DNA from: an uncultured Cellvibrio sp.
GTDB lineage: Bacteria > Pseudomonadota > Gammaproteobacteria > Pseudomonadales > Cellvibrionaceae
DNA: 44,989 nt
Assembly (NCBI GenBank): GCA_946481735.1
Contig: CAMLOU010000012.1
Coordinates: forward strand, 1-44,989
Direction: 5' to 3'
Each line of letters starts with the position of its first letter. Position 1 is the first letter of the stretch. Under the pieces are notes generated by a model, which had not been told where the DNA came from, did not search any database, and worked only from the letters and a program-made list of their open reading frames with translations. Below, piece by piece: positions 1 through 9,526 of the stretch. The translations under genes were made by a program, and so were the position numbers.

Positions 1-254
1 AGCCAGCCATAGTCGACATCACGCATGATGTATTCGACAGAAGCAAAAGCACCTTCAGCGGTAGGGTTATAACTCATGGTGAGCCAGATCCCGGTCACCA
101 ACTGATTGACCAATACCAACAGCGACAATACGCCAAAGAAATACCAGAAGTTAAAGTTTTTAGGGGCATAGTATTTGCCCATGTGGGTGTCCCATGCACG
201 CTGTACGGGTAAGCGCTTGTCAACCCACTGCCACAATCCAGTCAACCAATTCAT
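1..254 (-). CDS. petB: Cytochrome b subunit of the bc1 complex, N-terminal part (cut by window edge)
   Basis: Reading leftward from an ATG at 254, the first 84 codons encode MNWLTGLWQWVDKRLP, then an amphipathic stretch and a first membrane helix (NFWYFFGVLSLLVLVNQLV) followed by TGIWLTMSYNP. This is the start of respiratory cytochrome b, which binds two hemes in the membrane and oxidises ubiquinol in complex III. The rest of the gene, including the heme-ligand histidines, lies beyond the left edge. An AGGAGG ribosome site formed by the last codons of petA sits just upstream, and the gap to petA is 2 bases, so the two are cotranscribed and probably translationally coupled. petC (cytochrome c1) would be expected next. 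Confidence 0.93.
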   Translation of the reverse strand, partial: MNWLTGLWQWVDKRLPVQRAWDTHMGKYYAPKNFNFWYFFGVLSLLVLVNQLVTGIWLTMSYNPTAEGAFASVEYIMRDVDYGW

Positions 255-256
255 TC

Positions 257-850
257 TTATGCCTCCTGATCCACACCGATGACGACCACGTTATCGCTCT
301 CATACGAGTGCGGAGGTACTTCCAGGTTAATCGGTGCGGGAACGCCTTGATACACCCGACCCGCCAGATCAAATTTGGAGCCATGGCACGGACAGAAGAA
401 ACCACCCTGCCATTCATCGCCACCAAGATCCTGTGCACCGACATCAGGGCGATACATAGGGGCACAACCCAGGTGCGTGCATAAGCCCAATAGAATTAAA
501 TATTCTTCTTTAATAGAGCGATGATGATTTTTAGCGTACTCCGGCTGTTGTGGTGTCTCGGAGTTTGGATCGCGCACCAGATCATCAGTCTTTTCCAGCC
601 CTGCAAGCGCTTCAGGTGTTCGACGCACGATATAAATTGGCTTACCACGCCATTCAACCGTGATCATCTGACCGGGCTCAATCTTGCCGATATTGGCTTT
701 AACTGGAGCACCGGCAGCCCTTGCCTTGGCACTGGGGTTCCAGGAGCCTACGAAAGGAACAGCTACACCTATCACACCTACCGCACCCACAACGGATGTA
801 GCGGCAGTGAGAACGCGGCGACGCGTTTTATTTACTACGTCATTGGTCAT
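257..850 (-). CDS. petA: Ubiquinol-cytochrome c reductase iron-sulfur (Rieske) subunit
   Basis: This 197-residue protein carries the Rieske 2Fe-2S subunit of the bc1 complex, which passes electrons from ubiquinol to cytochrome c1 on the periplasmic side. Both cluster-binding boxes are present: CTHLGC and CPCHGS, each giving one Cys and one His. The N-terminus has a twin-arginine type signal/anchor (TRRRVLTA followed by a hydrophobic stretch), as expected because Rieske proteins are exported folded by Tat. I chose the ATG at 850 because GGGGAGAA lies just before it; a longer frame reaching 892 would contain that ribosome site inside the coding region. It is the first gene of the petA-petB transcript. 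Confidence 0.96.
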   Translation of the reverse strand: MTNDVVNKTRRRVLTAATSVVGAVGVIGVAVPFVGSWNPSAKARAAGAPVKANIGKIEPGQMITVEWRGKPIYIVRRTPEALAGLEKTDDLVRDPNSETPQQPEYAKNHHRSIKEEYLILLGLCTHLGCAPMYRPDVGAQDLGGDEWQGGFFCPCHGSKFDLAGRVYQGVPAPINLEVPPHSYESDNVVVIGVDQEA

Positions 851-884
851 GACGAATTCTCCCCTAACAGCTTCCAACGGCCTG

Positions 885-909
885 TAAATCACTAAAATTC
901 AATGATTTA
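885..909. promoter_or_regulatory. Dyad TAAATCA-N11-TGATTTA upstream of petA
   Basis: A perfect 7-base inverted repeat, TAAATCA and TGATTTA separated by 11 bases, lies about 35 bases upstream of the petA start. The surroundings are AT-rich. Its position suits an operator or a transcribed hairpin in the petABC leader. The binding protein is unknown, and chance occurrence in AT-rich DNA is possible. Confidence 0.3.
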
Positions 910-1011
910 GAATTATTTTTGAGATACGCAAAAAATGGCCAATCTTAATGAAATTAAGCGCCGCTTACAAGAATAACCACATGAAAGCAGCGGATTATAA
1001 ACAGAAGGCAT

Positions 1012-1046
1012 AAAAAAACGCCCAAGCCGCTGACGGCCTGGGCGTT
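1012..1046 (-). terminator. Intrinsic terminator after rpsI
   Basis: On the minus strand a 12-base stem with one mismatch (AACGCCCAGGCC / GGCTTGGGCGTT) and a 6-base loop runs directly into a T-run (A-run at 1012-1018 on the plus strand). It lies 43 bases past the rpsI stop and closes the rplM-rpsI transcript. Confidence 0.9.
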
Positions 1047-1088
1047 TGCGAAGAACTGTCGCTCGCCGGAGAGACCAGCCAGCAAAAA

Positions 1089-1481
1089 TTAACGCTTGGA
1101 GTATTGTGGTCTCTTACGCGCTTTACGCAGACCCACTTTCTTACGCTCCACTTCACGCGAGTCGCGGGTAACAAACCCGGCTTTACGTAAGGTTGAACGC
1201 AGGGACTCGTCGTACTCCATTAATGCACGGGTCAAACCGTGACGGATAGCGCCTGCCTGACCGAAGCTGCCGCCACCGCTAACGGTGACGTTTACATCAA
1301 ACTTTTCTGTCAAACCCACATTTTCCAGTGGTTGACGAACGATCATGCGCGATACCGGACGACCGAAGTACTCATCCAGAGGACGATCATTCACAGTAAT
1401 AGTACCGCTGCCAGCGGTGATAAATACACGAGCGGTAGACGTCTTGCGACGACCTGTACCGTAATATTGAGTTGCAGCCAT
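1089..1481 (-). CDS. rpsI: 30S ribosomal protein S9
   Basis: A 130-residue protein of normal length for bacterial S9. It begins [20 protein letters not shown] and ends in the hallmark basic tail [14 protein letters not shown], whose last residues contact the P-site tRNA in the small subunit. It follows rplM by 10 bases and shares its transcript, the near-universal bacterial pairing. An intrinsic terminator follows. Confidence 0.98.
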   Translation of the reverse strand: MAATQYYGTGRRKTSTARVFITAGSGTITVNDRPLDEYFGRPVSRMIVRQPLENVGLTEKFDVNVTVSGGGSFGQAGAIRHGLTRALMEYDESLRSTLRKAGFVTRDSREVERKKVGLRKARKRPQYSKR

Positions 1482-1491
1482 GTCAGCCCCC

Positions 1492-1920
1492 TTAGATATT
1501 CAGTTCTTGAGGTTGCTGAGCAGCATGCGGATGCTCATTACCTGCGTACACTTTCAACTTCTTGAACATTGCACGACCCAGCGGACCTTTCGGCAACATG
1601 CCTTTAACCGCGATCTGGATGGTGCGCTCAGGAGCCTTTTCGATCAACTTTTCGAAGCTGATAGCCTTGATACCGCCAATGTGGTTGGTGTGATGATAAT
1701 AAATTTTATCAGTCAACTTTTTACCGGTAACACGCACTTTTTCAGCGTTGATTACGACAATGTAATCACCGGTATCCACGTGGGGAGTGTATTCAGGTTT
1801 GTGCTTGCCACGCAGACGCGAGGCAATTTCCGCCGCCATACGACCGAGGGTTTTCCCCGCCGCATCGACGATGAACCAGTCGCGAACGACGGATTCTGCT
1901 TTGGCACTATATGTCTTCAT
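1492..1920 (-). CDS. rplM: 50S ribosomal protein L13
   Basis: A 142-residue protein, the standard length for L13, beginning [20 protein letters not shown] and ending [11 protein letters not shown]13 is an early-assembling large-subunit protein. An upstream in-frame start at 1953 would add 11 residues not seen in the family; the ATG at 1920 with the purine-rich CAGGAATAAC just before it fits the family start. A strong sigma-70 type promoter lies about 50 bases upstream. Confidence 0.98.
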   Translation of the reverse strand: MKTYSAKAESVVRDWFIVDAAGKTLGRMAAEIASRLRGKHKPEYTPHVDTGDYIVVINAEKVRVTGKKLTDKIYYHHTNHIGGIKAISFEKLIEKAPERTIQIAVKGMLPKGPLGRAMFKKLKVYAGNEHPHAAQQPQELNI

Positions 1921-1968
1921 GTTATTCCTGCCTGTTAATGTGGTGTGACCCACCCAAAAAGAGCGCGA

Positions 1969-1997
1969 ATACTACACAACTGAATTCGCCTTTTCAA
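1969..1997 (-). promoter_or_regulatory. Sigma-70 promoter of rplM-rpsI
   Basis: On the minus strand TTGAAA (1992-1997) and TAGTAT (1969-1974) are separated by exactly 17 bases. The start point would fall near 1962, giving a leader of about 40 bases before rplM. This is the best sigma-70 match I found in the window and suits a ribosomal protein operon. Confidence 0.75.
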
Positions 1998-2008
1998 GGG
2001 GATTTTCC

Positions 2009-2041
2009 AGCTGCGGGCGCCCCGGCCCGGTGGATGCAGCT
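2009..2041 (-). other. GC-rich hairpin at the zapE stop
   Basis: AGCTGC at 2009-2014 pairs with GCAGCT at 2036-2041, with further GC pairing inside. It overlaps the zapE stop codon. There is no T-run after it on the minus strand, so it is not a canonical intrinsic terminator; it may stabilise the zapE 3' end. Confidence 0.3.
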
Positions 2042-3156
2042 CAGGGACGGTGCGGCTTGGCGAGATAATCGCGGCTCTGCATCTCCAGCAAGCGACTCAC
2101 TGTTCGCTGAAATTCGAAACTCAGTTTACCCTCCCCATACAGCTCAACCAGGGGCCGGGCTGCGGAGATGACCAATTTCACGTGGCGATCATAAAACTCG
2201 TCGACCAAATTGATGAACCGGCGCGCCTGATCATCATTATCACGCCCCATTCCCGGTACGTTACTAATAACCACTGAATGGTATTCCCGAGCCAACTCGA
2301 TATAGTCGTTCTGGGAACGGGGTCCGTCACAGATTGCACCGAAGTCAAACCACACCACGTCTTCGGCTACGTAGCGAACCGCAATCGAACGCCCTTCTAT
2401 TTCAATGTGGAGATTTGACTCAATCTCATCATTACAAGGCACAAGGGCTCTAAAACACGCCATCAAGTTGTGTTCCGCAGGTTCTCCCAGAGGCGAGTAG
2501 TACAGCTCAGCCTGCTCCAAAGCGCGCAAGCGATAGTCTATCCCTCCATCAATGTTAACGACCTGGGTGTGCGCTTTAAGGAGGGCAATAGCGGGCAAAA
2601 AGCGGGCTCGCTGCAAACCATCCTTATATAAGCCATCCGGCTCGATATTGGAGGTCGCCACCAGCGTCACGCCTCGTTTGAACAAGGCCTCCATCAACGT
2701 CCCGAGAATCATGGCATCGGTAATGTCAGAGACAAAAAATTCATCAAAACAAATTACCCGTACTTCCGCACTGATGGTCTCCGCCACTTTTTGCAGCGGG
2801 TCTTTATGGCCGCTGAGCTGTTTCAGCTCTCCGTGCACGCGCCGCATAAATCGGTGAAAGTGCACGCGCATCTTTTGCTCGAATGGCAGGCTTTCATAGA
2901 AATTGTCCATCAGGTAGGTCTTGCCCCGACCGACACCACCCCAGAAGTACAATCCCTTGACAGGTTCTGGCTCCTGCTTTGAAAAATATCGACTTAACCG
3001 GGACAGTAATCCGCGCGACTCTTGCTTCGCATGATGTGCAATCAAGGTTTCATACAGCTTTTGCAGCAAGTCTACTGCCATGGCTTGGGCTGGGTCGCGA
3101 TGAAAGTCCGGTCGCTCCAGATCGCGCTGATAACGTTCGAGGGGAGAAGGATTCAT
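2041..3156 (-). CDS. zapE: Cell division ATPase ZapE (AFG1/YhcM family)
   Basis: A 371-residue AFG1-like AAA ATPase. The Walker A loop GGVGRGKT is at about residues 73-80 and the Walker B segment VICFDEFFVSD follows about 65 residues later. The family also has the conserved GVTLVATSN sensor segment, which is present. In E. coli ZapE associates with the Z-ring and supports division under low oxygen or heat; mitochondrial homologues act in protein quality control. Position upstream of rplM-rpsI is the usual gammaproteobacterial order. The ATG at 3156 is preceded by weak ribosome-site sequence. Function is transferred from the family. Confidence 0.93.
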   Translation of the reverse strand: MNPSPLERYQRDLERPDFHRDPAQAMAVDLLQKLYETLIAHHAKQESRGLLSRLSRYFSKQEPEPVKGLYFWGGVGRGKTYLMDNFYESLPFEQKMRVHFHRFMRRVHGELKQLSGHKDPLQKVAETISAEVRVICFDEFFVSDITDAMILGTLMEALFKRGVTLVATSNIEPDGLYKDGLQRARFLPAIALLKAHTQVVNIDGGIDYRLRALEQAELYYSPLGEPAEHNLMACFRALVPCNDEIESNLHIEIEGRSIAVRYVAEDVVWFDFGAICDGPRSQNDYIELAREYHSVVISNVPGMGRDNDDQARRFINLVDEFYDRHVKLVISAARPLVELYGEGKLSFEFQRTVSRLLEMQSRDYLAKPHRP

Positions 3157-3235
3157 AGGCTACTGGTTAACTCAATAACAGCAATTCGGCGAGCGCCACT
3201 CTAACCGCGTTGATCAAGGGAGGCAATCAGAGCTA

Positions 3236-3895
3236 TCAGCTCAATTGTCGGGAAAGTAACGGCGATAGATCCTGTTTAAGGCGAGTCAGGTAGCCGTGAA
3301 AAAAATGGCCAGCTTCGTCGTAGCGGATTAATTCTGCCGGGGATGCTAATCCCTCCATCCATGCGTATACCGCTGCTGCATTAACACGCTCGTCGCGATC
3401 CCCCTGGATGACAATGACCGGACAAGGGAAATACCTATCCTCGTCATAGGGATATCGCTCAACGGGTGGCGCCACCAGGAGTAGATGACGAATACCCGTC
3501 ACGCGATAACAAGCCTGGGCAGCAATAGATGAACCGAAGGAAAACCCCGCCAACAACAAACCAGCGCCCGGATATTCATGTTTGACCCATTTGATGACCG
3601 CCAGCAGATCATCCACCTCACCCACTGCATGATCAAAAACGCCCTCACTCTTCCCCACTCCACGGAAGTTAAAGCTCACTACCGTCACGCCAAGATCCCG
3701 ATAGGTTCTTGCCAATGTCGTCACCACCTTGTTATCCATGGTTCCGCCGTGGACCGGGTGAGGATGGCAAATCACAACCACCAGTTGCCGGTGCGCCAAC
3801 AAACCCTGCTCATCCGGCACCGTCAATCGCGCCTCAATCAAGCCCGATGGCCCAGGCAATAAAAGTTCAGAATCATTCGGTCCAGATACAGTCAT
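3236..3895 (-). CDS. Alpha/beta hydrolase, CocE/NonD-like
   Basis: A 219-residue cytosolic alpha/beta hydrolase. Visible landmarks are CHPHPVHGGTMDNKVV (oxyanion region typical of this subfamily), the RGVGKSEG turn, the nucleophile elbow GFSFGS, an acidic segment QGDRDERV, and a C-terminal GHFFHG with the catalytic His. Homologues are often annotated as dienelactone-hydrolase-like or CocE/NonD proteins; the substrate is unknown. I start at the ATG at 3895; an in-frame TTG at 3922 would add nine residues (LELLTKRVF) without better support. It has no clear partner: zapE follows in the same direction, 79 bases on. Confidence 0.85.
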   Translation of the reverse strand: MTVSGPNDSELLLPGPSGLIEARLTVPDEQGLLAHRQLVVVICHPHPVHGGTMDNKVVTTLARTYRDLGVTVVSFNFRGVGKSEGVFDHAVGEVDDLLAVIKWVKHEYPGAGLLLAGFSFGSSIAAQACYRVTGIRHLLLVAPPVERYPYDEDRYFPCPVIVIQGDRDERVNAAAVYAWMEGLASPAELIRYDEAGHFFHGYLTRLKQDLSPLLSRQLS

Positions 3896-3978
3896 AAATA
3901 CCCGCTTCGTTAGGAGTTCCAAGCAACATTTGGTTGAGTGGCTATAAATAATGGCGATTCAATCCACACTAAAGACCG

Positions 3979-4001
3979 TATAATACATTCGTGTATATAA
4001 T
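3979..4001. promoter_or_regulatory. AT-rich divergent promoter region between hydrolase and zapG
   Basis: Two TATAAT hexamers (3979-3984 and 3996-4001) lie in an otherwise GC-rich gap, with ATACA/TGTAT able to pair between them. On the opposite strand the same bases give -10-like hexamers toward the hydrolase. No convincing -35 is seen for either direction, so the assignment rests on the -10 matches and the position between divergent genes. Confidence 0.4.
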
Positions 4002-4072
4002 GTGCACGCCTGACCCCTGCCCGGCCGCCACCAGCCAAGGGCAGATATTTTATGCAGTTTAAGGAGAGTTTT

Positions 4073-4573
4073 GTGTTTTCACTCAGTACCCTTGTCTTGA
4101 CCAGCCTGATCAGTCTGCTCGCAGGCGCCGGGCTCGGTGCGTTTTTGCTCTACCTGTTTCGTGCCCAGGTTTATAGTCGCGAGTTGGAGCAGCGCCTGCA
4201 TGAGGCGGAAAACACCCTACAGAGTTATCAGCGCGATGTGGCCGAGCATTTTGCCCAAACCTCCCAACTGGTTAACAACCTGACTCAATCCTATCGCGAT
4301 GTACATGAGCATTTGGCCAACAGCGCGTTGAAGCTGGCAACACCAGCCATCAGCCGCCAAATCTTGGAAGCGGCAAACGCCAATTTACTGAGTACCGAGA
4401 AAACCTACATCAGCGAACAGAATTTTGAACCGCCTCGCGACTGGGCTCCCAAGGCAACCGGTTCCAAAGGTGCTTTGAGTGAAGATTTTGGACTCCACGA
4501 AGACCACGACCACAAGACGCCCACTGAGTCAGCCGATGATTATGACTTCGATGACACACCTAAAAAGCATTAA
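4073..4573 (+). CDS. zapG: ZapG/YhcB (DUF1043) inner-membrane division and envelope protein
   Basis: An approximately 166-residue protein with one N-terminal membrane helix (LVLTSLISLLAGAGLGAFLL), then a long heptad-rich coiled coil (ELEQRLHEAENTLQSYQRDV, HFAQTSQLVNNLTQSY) and an acidic disordered tail. This is the DUF1043/YhcB layout; in E. coli the protein links division, rod shape and envelope synthesis. I prefer the GTG at 4073 because AAGGAG lies 6 bases before it; an in-frame ATG at 4052 would place that ribosome site inside the gene and add seven polar residues before the helix. It precedes algW, as in many relatives. Confidence 0.9.
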   Translation: MFSLSTLVLTSLISLLAGAGLGAFLLYLFRAQVYSRELEQRLHEAENTLQSYQRDVAEHFAQTSQLVNNLTQSYRDVHEHLANSALKLATPAISRQILEAANANLLSTEKTYISEQNFEPPRDWAPKATGSKGALSEDFGLHEDHDHKTPTESADDYDFDDTPKKH

Positions 4574-4653
4574 GGAAGTCAGTCACCAGCCACAGGATTT
4601 CATCGACCTTGTACTGGCCCCCACCACCGACATGACGATGATCGGAGCCTAGC

Positions 4654-5793
4654 ATGCCAGTCCAACGTATATTCAGCTTCCTCGGATGGCCCGTCACAGC
4701 GGGCTTGTTGGTTGCCGTGCTATTGCTATTGCTGTTCCCCGGCCTGCGCCAGAACAGCGATAGCGCGCCATCCTCACCCGCTCCCGACGCTTCAGGCAAT
4801 TTGGGGCCGGTGTCCTATTCGGACGCAGTAAACAAAGCGGCGCCCTCGGTCGTTAACATCTACACCACCAAATTGGTCAAGCGCCGCTATCGCTACTCTG
4901 ACCATCCGCTTTATCGCCACTTATTCAATAATGCGAACACGCCACAGCAAGTCCGCATGCAGTCCACACTCGGCTCCGGGGTTATCGTCAGCAAGGATGG
5001 CCATATCCTGACCAATAACCACGTTATCAGCGGTGCCGATGAAATTATTGTCCTGCTGCACGACGGACGGGAAACGGCCGCAACCTTGGTCGGCACCGAC
5101 CCGGATAATGATATTGCGGTGCTCAAGATTGAGCTGGAAAATTTAACCGCGATTACAATGGGGGAACCGGTCAAGGCACAGGTCGGCGATGTTGTCCTTG
5201 CTATTGGCAACCCGTTTGGCGTCGGCCAGAGCGTTAGCCTGGGCATTATCAGTGCTACTGGTCGCTACGGTTTGCGCACCAATAATGAATACGAAAACTA
5301 CATCCAGACCGACGCCGCAATAAATCCCGGCAACTCGGGAGGTGCCTTAATAGACGCGCGCGGCAATCTATTGGGTATCAGCACCGCCGTATTGGACGAG
5401 ACTGATTCGTCTGCCGGCATCAGCTTCGCTATACCGGCAGATTCCGCCATGAAATCCCTTGAGCAAATTGTGCAGCACGGTAGTGTCGTGCGTGGCTGGC
5501 TGGGGCTGGATGCCAACCAGCTCTCCCCCGAGGGCATGAAACGCTATGGAACGGCAGGTATCATTGTGATGGCCGTTCTCGAAGGCAGTCCTGCTGATCG
5601 GGCGAACCTGAAGCCTGGTGACATTATCACCCACATCAATAATCAATCTGTTGCGGATGCGCGCCAGGGCCTTTTCCTGGTGGCCGATATCACGCCCGGC
5701 AGTGAAGTGAACCTGCGGGTTGTGCGCGAAGGAGAGACACTGGAATTGGTGGCGATTGCAGGGGTAAGACCCAGTGCTCGCACCCGAACATAA
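4654..5793 (+). CDS. algW: DegS/AlgW-type periplasmic serine protease
   Basis: A 379-residue membrane-anchored HtrA protease. Residues about 12-30 form one membrane helix; the trypsin-like domain has His123 (TNNHVI), Asp153 (DNDIAVLKIE) and Ser228 (NPGNSGGAL); one PDZ domain follows (about 275-370). A single PDZ plus an N-terminal anchor distinguishes DegS/AlgW from two-PDZ DegP. In relatives it senses misfolded outer-membrane proteins through the PDZ domain and cuts the anti-sigma factor RseA/MucA, releasing the envelope-stress sigma factor. Those partners are not in the window. The gene ends at a bidirectional terminator shared with hisD. In Pseudomonas hisC lies between hisD and algW; it is absent here. 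Confidence 0.94.
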   Translation: MPVQRIFSFLGWPVTAGLLVAVLLLLLFPGLRQNSDSAPSSPAPDASGNLGPVSYSDAVNKAAPSVVNIYTTKLVKRRYRYSDHPLYRHLFNNANTPQQVRMQSTLGSGVIVSKDGHILTNNHVISGADEIIVLLHDGRETAATLVGTDPDNDIAVLKIELENLTAITMGEPVKAQVGDVVLAIGNPFGVGQSVSLGIISATGRYGLRTNNEYENYIQTDAAINPGNSGGALIDARGNLLGISTAVLDETDSSAGISFAIPADSAMKSLEQIVQHGSVVRGWLGLDANQLSPEGMKRYGTAGIIVMAVLEGSPADRANLKPGDIITHINNQSVADARQGLFLVADITPGSEVNLRVVREGETLELVAIAGVRPSARTRT

Positions 5794-5819
5794 AAAAGCC
5801 GGCTTGCGCCGGCTTTTTT
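5792..5819. terminator. Bidirectional terminator between algW and hisD
   Basis: AAGCCGGC and GCCGGCTT form a perfect 8-base stem with a TTGC loop, flanked by an A-run on the left and a T-run on the right. It can stop transcription of algW from the left and of hisD from the right. Its left end overlaps the algW stop codon. Confidence 0.9.
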
Positions 5820-5831
5820 ATACGCTTATCG

Positions 5832-7139
5832 TCAGTCAATGATGCGGTATTCTGCCGAACGTGCATGAGCCTCAAGATCCTCGCTTCGCGCTAATACTGA
5901 AGCTGTGCGCGACAATGCTGAAGCACCCCTGGCGGAACACATGATGATCGAACTGCGCTTCTGGAAATCATAAACTCCCAAAGGCGAAGAAAAGCGTGCA
6001 GTCCCCGACGTCGGCAGAACGTGATTCGGACCAGCACAATAATCCCCCAGGGCTTCCGGTGTGTAACGCCCCATAAAAATGGCACCGGCGTGGCGAATCT
6101 GCGGCAACAGCGCTTCGGGATCTTCTACTGACAACTCCAGATGCTCTGGCGCAATCCGATTACTCACCTCAATTGCCTGAGCGATATCGCGCACTTTAAT
6201 CAAGGCACCCCGCGTGCGAACAGAGACACCGACAATCGCACTACGCGACAAGGTCGGCAGCAACTTTTGCATGGCTGCCTCAACCTTTTCAAGATAGGCG
6301 GCATCAGGGCACAAGAGAATCGACTGAGCTTGTTCGTCATGCTCCGCCTGACTAAACAGATCCATTGCAATCCAATCCGGGTCTGTCTTGCCATCACAGA
6401 TCACCAAAATTTCAGAAGGGCCAGCAATCATATCGATAGCGACCTGGCCAAACACCGCGCGCTTGGCCGTCGCCACATAGATGTTGCCCGGTCCGACTAT
6501 TTTATCGACCTTGGCAATCGTCTCTGTGCCATACGCGAGCGCCGCTACTGCCTGGGCGCCGCCAATGGTAACAACCTGGTCAACACCGGCGATGGCTGCT
6601 GCCGCCAGCACCATCGGATTAAGCACCCCCTCCGGAGCCGGCACCACCATAATCAATTGTTCGACACCTGCGACCTTGGCAGGGATGGCGTTCATCAACA
6701 CAGAGGATGGATAAGAGGCTTTACCACCGGGGACATACAGCCCCACTCGCTCCATTGCCGTAATCTGCTGCCCGAGCACAGTGCCATCGGCTTCGGTATA
6801 ACGCCAGGATTCCTGGCGTTGATGTTCGTGGTACTGGCGAATACGTGTCGCAGCCAATTCCAACGCCTGACGCTGCTCCGGCCTAATCATTTCCAGCGCA
6901 GCGTGCAATTGCGTGCTGGAAACCGTTAACTCGGACATCGCCGTCGCGCTACGGCGATCAAACCGATTGGTATATTCAAGCACTGCAGCATCGCCGCGCG
7001 CACGAACCTGTTGCAGGATGTCATCCACCACGGCAGCGACTCGCGCATCGGATACCGATTCCCACGCAAGCAACTTGCCCAGTGCCTCGGCAAAATCCGC
7101 TTGTTCAGCATCCAGACGATTAATAAAGGGTTCAGACAT
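5832..7139 (-). CDS. hisD: Histidinol dehydrogenase
   Basis: A 435-residue enzyme of normal family length that oxidises L-histidinol to L-histidine with two NAD+ in the last two steps of histidine synthesis. Recognisable segments include [22 protein letters not shown], the cofactor-region [22 protein letters not shown], and the zinc/substrate region AEHDEQAQS with [11 protein letters not shown] and [13 protein letters not shown]. It follows hisG by 34 bases, the standard partial his cluster of Pseudomonas relatives. Confidence 0.97.
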   Translation of the reverse strand: MSEPFINRLDAEQADFAEALGKLLAWESVSDARVAAVVDDILQQVRARGDAAVLEYTNRFDRRSATAMSELTVSSTQLHAALEMIRPEQRQALELAATRIRQYHEHQRQESWRYTEADGTVLGQQITAMERVGLYVPGGKASYPSSVLMNAIPAKVAGVEQLIMVVPAPEGVLNPMVLAAAAIAGVDQVVTIGGAQAVAALAYGTETIAKVDKIVGPGNIYVATAKRAVFGQVAIDMIAGPSEILVICDGKTDPDWIAMDLFSQAEHDEQAQSILLCPDAAYLEKVEAAMQKLLPTLSRSAIVGVSVRTRGALIKVRDIAQAIEVSNRIAPEHLELSVEDPEALLPQIRHAGAIFMGRYTPEALGDYCAGPNHVLPTSGTARFSSPLGVYDFQKRSSIIMCSARGASALSRTASVLARSEDLEAHARSAEYRIID

Positions 7140-7173
7140 GATGGTGCTCTAGCAGATAAACATTAATAAAAAA

Positions 7174-7806
7174 TCACTTGGCCACAGCTTTGGCGATGTC
7201 ATCAATAACCCGCTGAATCTTGATGTGCTTCATCTTCATGGAGGCTTTATTGACGATCAGGCGCGAGCTGATGTCGGCGATAAAATCGCGCGGCTCAAGG
7301 CCGTTAGCGCGCAAGGTGTTGCCCGTATCCACAATATCCACAATTTCATCAGCCAATTGCATGATGGGGGCAAGCTCCATGGCGCCGTACAACTTGATGA
7401 TGTCCACCTGACGGCCTTGCGAGGCGTAGTATTGCTTGGCGATATTGACATATTTGGTCGCGACGCGAATACGACCGGGCCGGGTAGGTACATCTTTAAT
7501 GGCCGCCGTCATTAATTTGCAGCGGGCGATATTGAGATCCAGCGGCTCATAGAGCCCATCCGCACCATTTTCCATCAGGGTATCCTTGCCGGATACACCC
7601 ATATCTGCTGCGCCGAACTGCACGTAGGTGGGCACATCCGCACCCCGCAGCACCAGCAGACGCACGTTGTCCTGGTTCGTATCAAAAACCAGTTTGCGAC
7701 TCCTGGCAATATCTTCCAGAGGTTCTATACCCGCCGCCGCCAGCAGCGGCAAAGTCTCATCCATAATGCGCCCTTTGGTCAGGGCGATGGTTAATGTCTG
7801 GTTCAT
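7174..7806 (-). CDS. hisG: ATP phosphoribosyltransferase, short form
   Basis: A 210-residue protein catalysing the first, committed step of histidine synthesis (ATP + PRPP). The start [18 protein letters not shown], the [12 protein letters not shown] segment and the PRPP-loop [17 protein letters not shown] are all typical. The length is that of the short HisG class, which lacks the C-terminal regulatory domain and normally needs the HisRS-like partner HisZ; no hisZ is in this window. It lies between murA and hisD, as in Pseudomonas. Confidence 0.96.
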   Translation of the reverse strand: MNQTLTIALTKGRIMDETLPLLAAAGIEPLEDIARSRKLVFDTNQDNVRLLVLRGADVPTYVQFGAADMGVSGKDTLMENGADGLYEPLDLNIARCKLMTAAIKDVPTRPGRIRVATKYVNIAKQYYASQGRQVDIIKLYGAMELAPIMQLADEIVDIVDTGNTLRANGLEPRDFIADISSRLIVNKASMKMKHIKIQRVIDDIAKAVAK

Positions 7807-7824
7807 AGCAGTCCAACAATAAAT

Positions 7825-9102
<1,278 letters not shown>

Positions 9103-9133
9103 CTAGGAGATAGGGCGTCAAATCGCTCGGCGA

Positions 9134-9382
9134 TTATTGTTGCTGTTGCTGCTGCCATTCTTCCGGCGTAAATGTCTTCATATAATCCACCGCATGAACA
9201 CGGCCATCAGCAAAGAGTCCCGCCAAAGCGGCATAGACCAGCTGTTGCTTTTTAACGGTAGAAAGGCCGGCGAAGGCCGAACTGATAACGACCAGATTGA
9301 TGTGATCTCCCTGTACACCAACCTGGACCTGACTGTCAGGGATACTGGCTTCGATCAGCGCTTTGATGTCTTCAGACTGCAT
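9134..9382 (-). CDS. ibaG: BolA-family protein IbaG
   Basis: An 82-residue BolA-like protein: IKALIEASIPDSQVQVGVQG, then VVISSAFAGLSTVKKQQLVYAAL and GRVHAVDYMKTFTPEEW. BolA proteins partner with monothiol glutaredoxins in iron-sulfur trafficking; IbaG is the acid-responsive paralogue encoded next to murA. A C-terminal poly-Gln tail (QQQQQQ, near codon repeats at 9134-9155) is unusual but short. mlaB, which usually precedes it, is missing: the 144-base gap toward mlaC is too small. Confidence 0.94.
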   Translation of the reverse strand: MQSEDIKALIEASIPDSQVQVGVQGDHINLVVISSAFAGLSTVKKQQLVYAALAGLFADGRVHAVDYMKTFTPEEWQQQQQQ

Positions 9383-9480
9383 AAATAAACTTCTCAGGGC
9401 TCCTGGCCCGGTGACGTGAATCGAGGATAAGCAAGGGAGGGAATCTTACCGGAATGCGCCGGGCGGCGCATCCCGCATGT

Positions 9481-9509
9481 GAGACGCCGGTCGCAATGAC
9501 CGGCGAGAC
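9481..9509. repeat. Hairpin flanked by GAGAC direct repeats between mlaC and ibaG
   Basis: CGCCGGTC and GACCGGCG form a perfect 8-base stem with a 5-base GCAAT loop (9485-9505), bounded by GAGAC on both sides. There is no T-run, so it is not a standard terminator. It may be a processing or stability element after mlaC, or a small dispersed repeat. Confidence 0.35.
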
Positions 9510-9526
9510 GCGGTTTAAAAACGGGA

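Noticed and set aside
3896..3922. A longer N-terminus for the alpha/beta hydrolase, using TTG at 3922
   Set aside because: The added residues (LELLTKRVF) show no hydrolase feature and TTG is a weaker start than the ATG at 3895.
6141..6929. A 262-codon plus-strand open frame opposite hisD
   Set aside because: It lies wholly antisense to hisD, has no ribosome site, and its residue makeup (His/Arg-rich) is that of a shadow frame in GC-rich DNA.
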